Below, in pieces: positions 7,609-10,848 of a stretch of 10,848 bases of DNA; position 1 is the first letter of the stretch; each line of letters opens with the position of its first letter. The notes under the pieces are model-generated. The model worked only from the letters and a program-made list of their open reading frames with translations. It searched no databases and was not told where the DNA came from. This DNA comes from an uncultured Candidatus Saccharibacteria bacterium (GTDB lineage Bacteria; Patescibacteriota; Saccharimonadia; Saccharimonadales; UBA4665): positions 1 through 10,848 of the forward strand of contig CAILQE010000005.1 in NCBI GenBank assembly GCA_903836325.1, read 5' to 3'. The translations under genes were made by a program, and so were the position numbers.

Positions 7609-7614
7609 ATTATA
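7609..7614 (-). promoter_or_regulatory. Possible promoter of the L,D-transpeptidase gene
   Basis: A perfect TATAAT on the minus strand ends 14 bases before the ATG at 7594, predicting a leader of about 8 bases with no Shine-Dalgarno site. The surrounding 60-base gap is almost all A and T, so a chance match is possible. Confidence 0.4.
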
Positions 7615-7654
7615 TATTAAATTTATCTAATATTAAAACATAAGATATTAAGAT

Positions 7655-8428
7655 TTATTCTATTCGACCAGCTCTATCTAACATTTTTAAACCAACAGCT
7701 AAAGCGCCGATAGAAAATACCGCCAAAGCAGGATATCTCAATCTACTCTCTAATTGTTTTCTTTCATCATTGAGTTCACCTAGAACTTCTTTTGATTCTG
7801 GGTTTTTAACTGCACCCATTCGCCTAATAGCAGTAAAGCCATTGCTTCCAGCAAGTATTGCTCCAAATATTTGTGAGCTAATTCTATTTCCGCCAAATGT
7901 GAGATTAAAGCCAGTTAATGTTGATCGTACTGGACGAGTCCCATAACTACTCTCTTTAACTACCAAGTTATGTTTTTCTGCCCTTGCCCTAAATACAGAC
8001 GGTAGCGGCGCAGTGATACCCGCAAGGATATTTATTACAGCACCAATTTTATCTCCATTTCTAATAGATCTCTCAGCAACAAGAAAACTAGCTCCGCTTT
8101 CTACTGCCTTATCTGAAAGTGCATCAATAAGATTTCCGTTAAGTTTAGTATCTTCACCTTTTTCTTCTGCTTTAATTCTAGCCAAGCTTCCATCTAGAGC
8201 ATCAGCAAGTTCAAATATTGTATAACCTACAGCTCCAACAAATTTAATCTTAGAATTTTCTGTTTTTGCTAGAACCGCACTTACTCCAAGTGCAGCTACT
8301 GCTCTAGCTATAGTCAGCTGATTTGGTGTAACAGAAGGAAACTTTTCATGAATATACATAGCAACATTATGAGTAAGTCCATTTGCCGACTCTCTTAATG
8401 GGCTATTGTTTGGGTTGACTTGTTCCAT
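7655..8428 (-). CDS. CDP-alcohol phosphatidyltransferase, possibly phosphatidylinositol-phosphate synthase type
   Basis: 257-residue membrane enzyme that should transfer a phosphatidyl group from CDP-diacylglycerol to an alcohol. The signature is present: D76-x2-D79-G80-x2-A83-R84, then G98-x3-D102-x3-D106, the acidic residues that bind metal and CDP. The gap between AR and G98 is 13 residues, against about 8 in most members, so a short loop is inserted. TPNQLTIAR at 34-42 is the usual entry motif. Hydrophobic helices are visible near 42-55, 63-75, 130-145, 185-200 and 233-250. RARAE at 147-151 and RPVR at 165-168 resemble the region where actinobacterial PIP synthases bind inositol phosphate. 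Together with the divergent inositol-phosphate synthase gene this suggests inositol phosphate as acceptor. That is inference: phosphatidylglycerophosphate or another polar head group is possible. Confidence 0.86.
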   Translation of the reverse strand: MEQVNPNNSPLRESANGLTHNVAMYIHEKFPSVTPNQLTIARAVAALGVSAVLAKTENSKIKFVGAVGYTIFELADALDGSLARIKAEEKGEDTKLNGNLIDALSDKAVESGASFLVAERSIRNGDKIGAVINILAGITAPLPSVFRARAEKHNLVVKESSYGTRPVRSTLTGFNLTFGGNRISSQIFGAILAGSNGFTAIRRMGAVKNPESKEVLGELNDERKQLESRLRYPALAVFSIGALAVGLKMLDRAGRIE

Positions 8429-8456
8429 ATATATAAATCACTCTTTAATTTAACTT

Positions 8457-8462
8457 ATTATA
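8457..8462 (-). promoter_or_regulatory. Possible promoter of the CDP-alcohol phosphatidyltransferase gene
   Basis: A perfect TATAAT on the minus strand predicts a start near 8450 and a leader of about 22 bases. AAAGAG (8446-8441) is a weak Shine-Dalgarno-like stretch 12 bases before the ATG. No -35 or TGn extension is seen. Confidence 0.45.
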
Positions 8463-8470
8463 TCCTAATT

Positions 8471-8500
8471 TTGACAATTATTAAATTATTTATGTTTAAT
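8471..8500 (+). promoter_or_regulatory. Weak second promoter candidate upstream of ino1
   Basis: TTGACA (8471-8476) is a perfect -35 hexamer, followed after 18 bases by TTTAAT (8495-8500). It would give ino1 a leader of about 40 bases. In this AT-rich gap the match may be accidental, and the candidate closer to the gene is preferred. Confidence 0.25.
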
Positions 8501-8522
8501 ATGATTTGCTTTAAATAATTTG

Positions 8523-8536
8523 TGGTAAAATATACT
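8523..8536 (+). promoter_or_regulatory. Promoter of ino1, two overlapping -10 candidates
   Basis: TGGTAAAAT (8523-8531) is an extended -10, and the overlapping TATACT (8531-8536) repeats the hexamer used at yajQ. Either predicts transcription starting about 2-8 bases before the ATG at 8546, so ino1 mRNA should be nearly leaderless. No Shine-Dalgarno site is present. TTGCTT at 8506-8511 is a poor -35 match. Confidence 0.55.
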
Positions 8537-8545
8537 AAATAATTC

Positions 8546-9688
8546 ATGAAACAAGATAAGAAAATAAAAGTAGCAGTAGTAGGCATCGGAAATTGTTTTT
8601 CTGCCCTTTATCAGGGATTTGGATTTTACGCAGAACATAAAAGCGGTAGCGTACCTGGAATAATGTTTGAAAACATAGGTGGATACAGTCCTACAGACAT
8701 TGAAGTTGTTGCAGCTTTTGACGTAGATAAAAGAAAAGTTGGAAAGCACCTAGATGAAGCTATATTTGCACTTCCTAACTGCGCGAGAGTTTTCTATCCT
8801 AAAGTAGCTAAAGGTCCTAAAGTTTTAATGGGTAAAGTTTTAGATGGTGTATCCGATTACATGCTAAAACAGCCCGAAGAAGTCGGCTTTAGAGTGTCTA
8901 ATGAAAAAAGTGTGGATGTAGTAGAAATATTAAAGCAAACTAAAGCGGATATACTTATTAACTATCTTCCAGTCGGATCTCAAGAAGCTTCTGAATACTA
9001 TGCTCAGTGCGCAATAGACGCTAATGTAGCATTCTTAAACTGTATTCCGGTATTTATAGCTAGTAATCCTGTTTGGGAAAAGAAATTTATAAAAGCTAAC
9101 CTTCCAATTATTGGAGACGACATGAGAAGTGCTCTTGGCGCGTCTATCCTGTCTCAAGTTCTACAAGAATTAGCTTTTGACAGAGGATTCGTTGTAGATT
9201 TCCATCAACAAATTAATATTGGTGGTAACACAGATTTTAATAATATGATGGTTCAATCAAGACTTGAATCCAAGAAAATTTCAAAAGAAAATGTAATTAG
9301 ATCTCAAAATGAAATTAGAGGAATTGAAGTACCTAAAGATAGCTTATTTGCAGGACCTTCTACTTTCCTTCCGTATCTTAAAGATAATAAGGTTGCCTAC
9401 TTTAATCTTAGACTAAGAGGTTTTGGTGATGCACCTATTAATATGGATATTAAATTATCTGTTCAAGATTCAGAGAATAGTGCTGGAGTTGTAATTGATG
9501 CAATTAGATATCTTAAAGTCGCTAGAGAATTAGGAATAGTAGGAGCACTACGAGGCCCAAGTGCTTGGACTCAAAAGACTCCACCAAAACAAATGATGTA
9601 TGCAGATGCAAAACTAGAATGTGAAAGTTTAGCTAATAGAAAAATTAGCGATAGTTTGAAGAAGAACCAGGTGTTTATAAAGAAATAA
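8546..9688 (+). CDS. ino1: Inositol-phosphate synthase (Ino1-like, actinobacterial/archaeal type)
   Basis: 380 residues, close to the actinobacterial enzyme's length. The family reaction is NAD-dependent conversion of glucose 6-phosphate to inositol 1-(3-)phosphate. The N-terminal Rossmann fold has VAVVGIGNCFSAL at 9-21 and AFDVDKRKVG at 57-66. Other family signatures: NYLPVGSQEAS at 139-149, FLNCIPVFIAS at 163-173, INIGGNTDFNNM at 223-234, SRLESKKISKE at 238-248, GDAPINMDIKL at 294-304, DSENSAGVVIDAIR at 308-321 and TPPKQ at 345-349. The segment usually GDDxKSQxGAT reads GDDMRSALGAS (190-200), so the lysine is Arg194 and the Gln is Ala196. It diverges from the CDP-alcohol phosphatidyltransferase gene, and its stop is one base before the CNNM gene. 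An extended -10 box lies close to the ATG and no Shine-Dalgarno site is seen. The family is clear; activity with the altered motif is not proven. Confidence 0.92.
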   Translation: MKQDKKIKVAVVGIGNCFSALYQGFGFYAEHKSGSVPGIMFENIGGYSPTDIEVVAAFDVDKRKVGKHLDEAIFALPNCARVFYPKVAKGPKVLMGKVLDGVSDYMLKQPEEVGFRVSNEKSVDVVEILKQTKADILINYLPVGSQEASEYYAQCAIDANVAFLNCIPVFIASNPVWEKKFIKANLPIIGDDMRSALGASILSQVLQELAFDRGFVVDFHQQINIGGNTDFNNMMVQSRLESKKISKENVIRSQNEIRGIEVPKDSLFAGPSTFLPYLKDNKVAYFNLRLRGFGDAPINMDIKLSVQDSENSAGVVIDAIRYLKVARELGIVGALRGPSAWTQKTPPKQMMYADAKLECESLANRKISDSLKKNQVFIKK

Positions 9689-9689
9689 A

Positions 9690-10661
9690 ATGAATTCATA
9701 TCTTCTGTTAGTTCTTATTGCTATTTTCGTAACCTTTTCAGCCATTTGTTCAGGTCTAAATGTTAGTTTAATGAATTTGGATACTGACGATCTGAAACGT
9801 AAATCTAAGCTTAAAAACCGAAAAGCTAAAAGAATACTTCCATTAAGAGAAAATTATCATCTTAGTTTAGCTGCACTGCTCATTACTAATGTAGCTTCTG
9901 TCTCTGGTACTTCTTTAGCTCTTAATACTAAATTTAATGGATTGCTTTCAGGCGCTATGGCTACTTTATTAATAGTCATAGTTGGAGAAATACTTCCTCA
10001 AGCTCTATTTATAAATAAATCTATTGAATATACTTATAGATTTTCTGGGTTGCTTAAATTAATGATTGTTTTTACCTACCCACTTTCTAAGCCTCTACAA
10101 CTTATATTAGATAGATTATTTCCACATAAGAATGGAAAGCTACAATCTAGAAAGGAATTAAGTCTTTTAATTTCTGAACATTTAGCAGATCAATCTAGCG
10201 AACTAGATAACGATGAAGTTTTTATCATAAGAGGAGCTCTGCAACTTAGTGAAAAAAGAGTGAGAGACATCATGACACCAATTGATAACACCTACTACTT
10301 CCATCTTACAGATATATTAAATGACAAAAAGATGGACCAGATCAAAGAACAAGGATATAGCCGTATCCCTGTTTTAAACAAAGAATTAACTGATTGTTAC
10401 GGCGTAATCCTAATGAAAGAACTTATTGATATAGATTTCGATAATAACGTATATAGGGTAGCAGATATGAAAATACGCCCCAGTCCAATAGTTGGATCAA
10501 TGACGGCACTAGATACATTGTTTAGAAAATATATTATTGGTAAAAGTCATTTGCTACCAGTTGAAAAAGATGACAAGATTGTAGGTGTTGTTACTATCGA
10601 AGATTTACTCGAAGAAATAATAGGACATGAGATTGAAGATGAAACTGATACAAAAAATTAA
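9690..10661 (+). CDS. CNNM/CorC (HlyC) family membrane protein with CBS pair
   Basis: 323 residues. The N-terminal DUF21/CNNM domain has about four hydrophobic segments (4-24, 57-77, 85-108, 117-140). It includes the family marks SGLNVSLMNLDTDDLKR (21-37, aligned with the usual SGSETAL segment) and GEILPQ at 99-104, like the GEIxPQ of animal CNNM proteins. A cytoplasmic CBS pair follows: VRDIMTPIDN at 191-200 and GYSRIPVLN at 222-230 (CBS1), then MTALDTLF and VGVVTIEDLLEEIIGHEIED at 298-317 (CBS2). The C-terminal CorC_HlyC transporter-associated domain of longer members is absent. Family knowledge: Mg2+ efflux or magnesium homeostasis, with ATP/Mg bound by the CBS domains. It starts one base after the ino1 stop, without a clear ribosome-binding site, and is probably cotranscribed with ino1. 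Confidence 0.93.
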   Translation: MNSYLLLVLIAIFVTFSAICSGLNVSLMNLDTDDLKRKSKLKNRKAKRILPLRENYHLSLAALLITNVASVSGTSLALNTKFNGLLSGAMATLLIVIVGEILPQALFINKSIEYTYRFSGLLKLMIVFTYPLSKPLQLILDRLFPHKNGKLQSRKELSLLISEHLADQSSELDNDEVFIIRGALQLSEKRVRDIMTPIDNTYYFHLTDILNDKKMDQIKEQGYSRIPVLNKELTDCYGVILMKELIDIDFDNNVYRVADMKIRPSPIVGSMTALDTLFRKYIIGKSHLLPVEKDDKIVGVVTIEDLLEEIIGHEIEDETDTKN

Positions 10662-10848
10662 GATTTATTTAACCGTACTATTTACACTTCTTGTCATAGA
10701 TGCGGTATGGCTAAATATATTCTCAGCGAATTTATATAAAGAAAATTTGAATGGGTTAATTAGCTCACACACAAATCTTTTAGCGGCACTGCTTTTCTAT
10801 CTCATATATGCATTCGCCCTATCCTACTTAATAATATTTGATGGAATA
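10639..10848 (+). CDS. DUF2177-like membrane protein, 3' end cut by window edge
   Basis: The first 70 codons are visible. The chosen ATG overlaps the end of the CNNM gene by 23 bases in another frame; an in-frame ATG at 10627 is the only earlier ATG before an upstream stop. Two hydrophobic segments are seen (about residues 9-28 and 47-67). The pattern VIDAVWLNIFSANLYKENL followed by LLAALLFYLIYAFALSYLIIF resembles the N-terminal half of DUF2177 membrane proteins (usually about 130 residues). No biochemical function is known for that family. Position downstream of the ino1-CNNM pair suggests the same transcript. The family call rests on recognised pattern, not on a search. Confidence 0.75.
   Translation, partial: MKLIQKIKIYLTVLFTLLVIDAVWLNIFSANLYKENLNGLISSHTNLLAALLFYLIYAFALSYLIIFDGI

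Noticed and set aside
8013..8225. Plus-strand 70-codon open frame inside the CDP-alcohol phosphatidyltransferase gene
   Set aside because: Antisense to the catalytic signature of a clear gene.
8486..8749. Minus-strand 87-codon open frame overlapping the start of ino1
   Set aside because: It covers the ino1 promoter and Rossmann-fold codons; its product is Cys/Tyr/Phe-rich and resembles nothing known.
1..10848. Recoded UGA (as in Gracilibacteria/Absconditabacteria or mycoplasmas)
   Set aside because: No in-frame TGA occurs in any gene, Gly and Trp positions use normal codons, and all families read through cleanly with the standard code.

Overview
The window looks like a piece of a compact, low-GC (about one third by eye) bacterial chromosome. 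Ten complete or nearly complete genes and one gene cut by the right edge fill almost all of it, with gaps of 1 to 117 bases. Every reading frame closes under the standard code: no in-frame TGA interrupts a gene, tryptophan is TGG, and eight of the nine visible stops are TAA (one is TAG). The small gene sizes, the absence of Shine-Dalgarno sites before first genes and the gene content suggest a candidate-phyla-radiation (Patescibacteria) bacterium, possibly Saccharibacteria. That assignment is inference. There are no rRNA or tRNA genes, CRISPR arrays, insertion sequences or long repeats, and no stretch over 300 bases lacks a gene.

Layout. (1) Positions 1-3784, minus strand: a tight operon pheS - HIT protein - pheT, read right to left, with TAATG stop/start overlaps at both junctions; pheT runs off the left edge. 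(2) Positions 3833-5702, plus strand: yajQ and a GH63/mannosylglycerate-hydrolase-like (alpha/alpha)6-barrel glycosidase. A 48-base divergent region with two mirror-image extended -10 promoters separates this from pheS. (3) Positions 5699-8428, minus strand: a CDP-alcohol phosphatidyltransferase, an anchored L,D-transpeptidase and RmuC, read right to left. The rmuC stop overlaps the glycosidase stop in the shared tetramer TTAA. (4) Positions 8546-10848, plus strand: inositol-phosphate synthase, a CNNM/CorC-type membrane protein with a CBS pair, and the start of a DUF2177 membrane protein.

How the genes may work together. The phe operon supplies both PheRS subunits plus an unusual HIT protein in which the putative nucleophile is the only histidine; it may clean up adenylates or Ap4A made by PheRS. 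The divergent pair of inositol-phosphate synthase and CDP-alcohol phosphatidyltransferase suggests that the cell makes an inositol phospholipid from glucose 6-phosphate. The L,D-transpeptidase indicates a peptidoglycan wall. The most distinctive points are the HIT/PheRS arrangement, the inositol-lipid pair with altered motifs in both enzymes, and the leaderless or near-leaderless promoter architecture.
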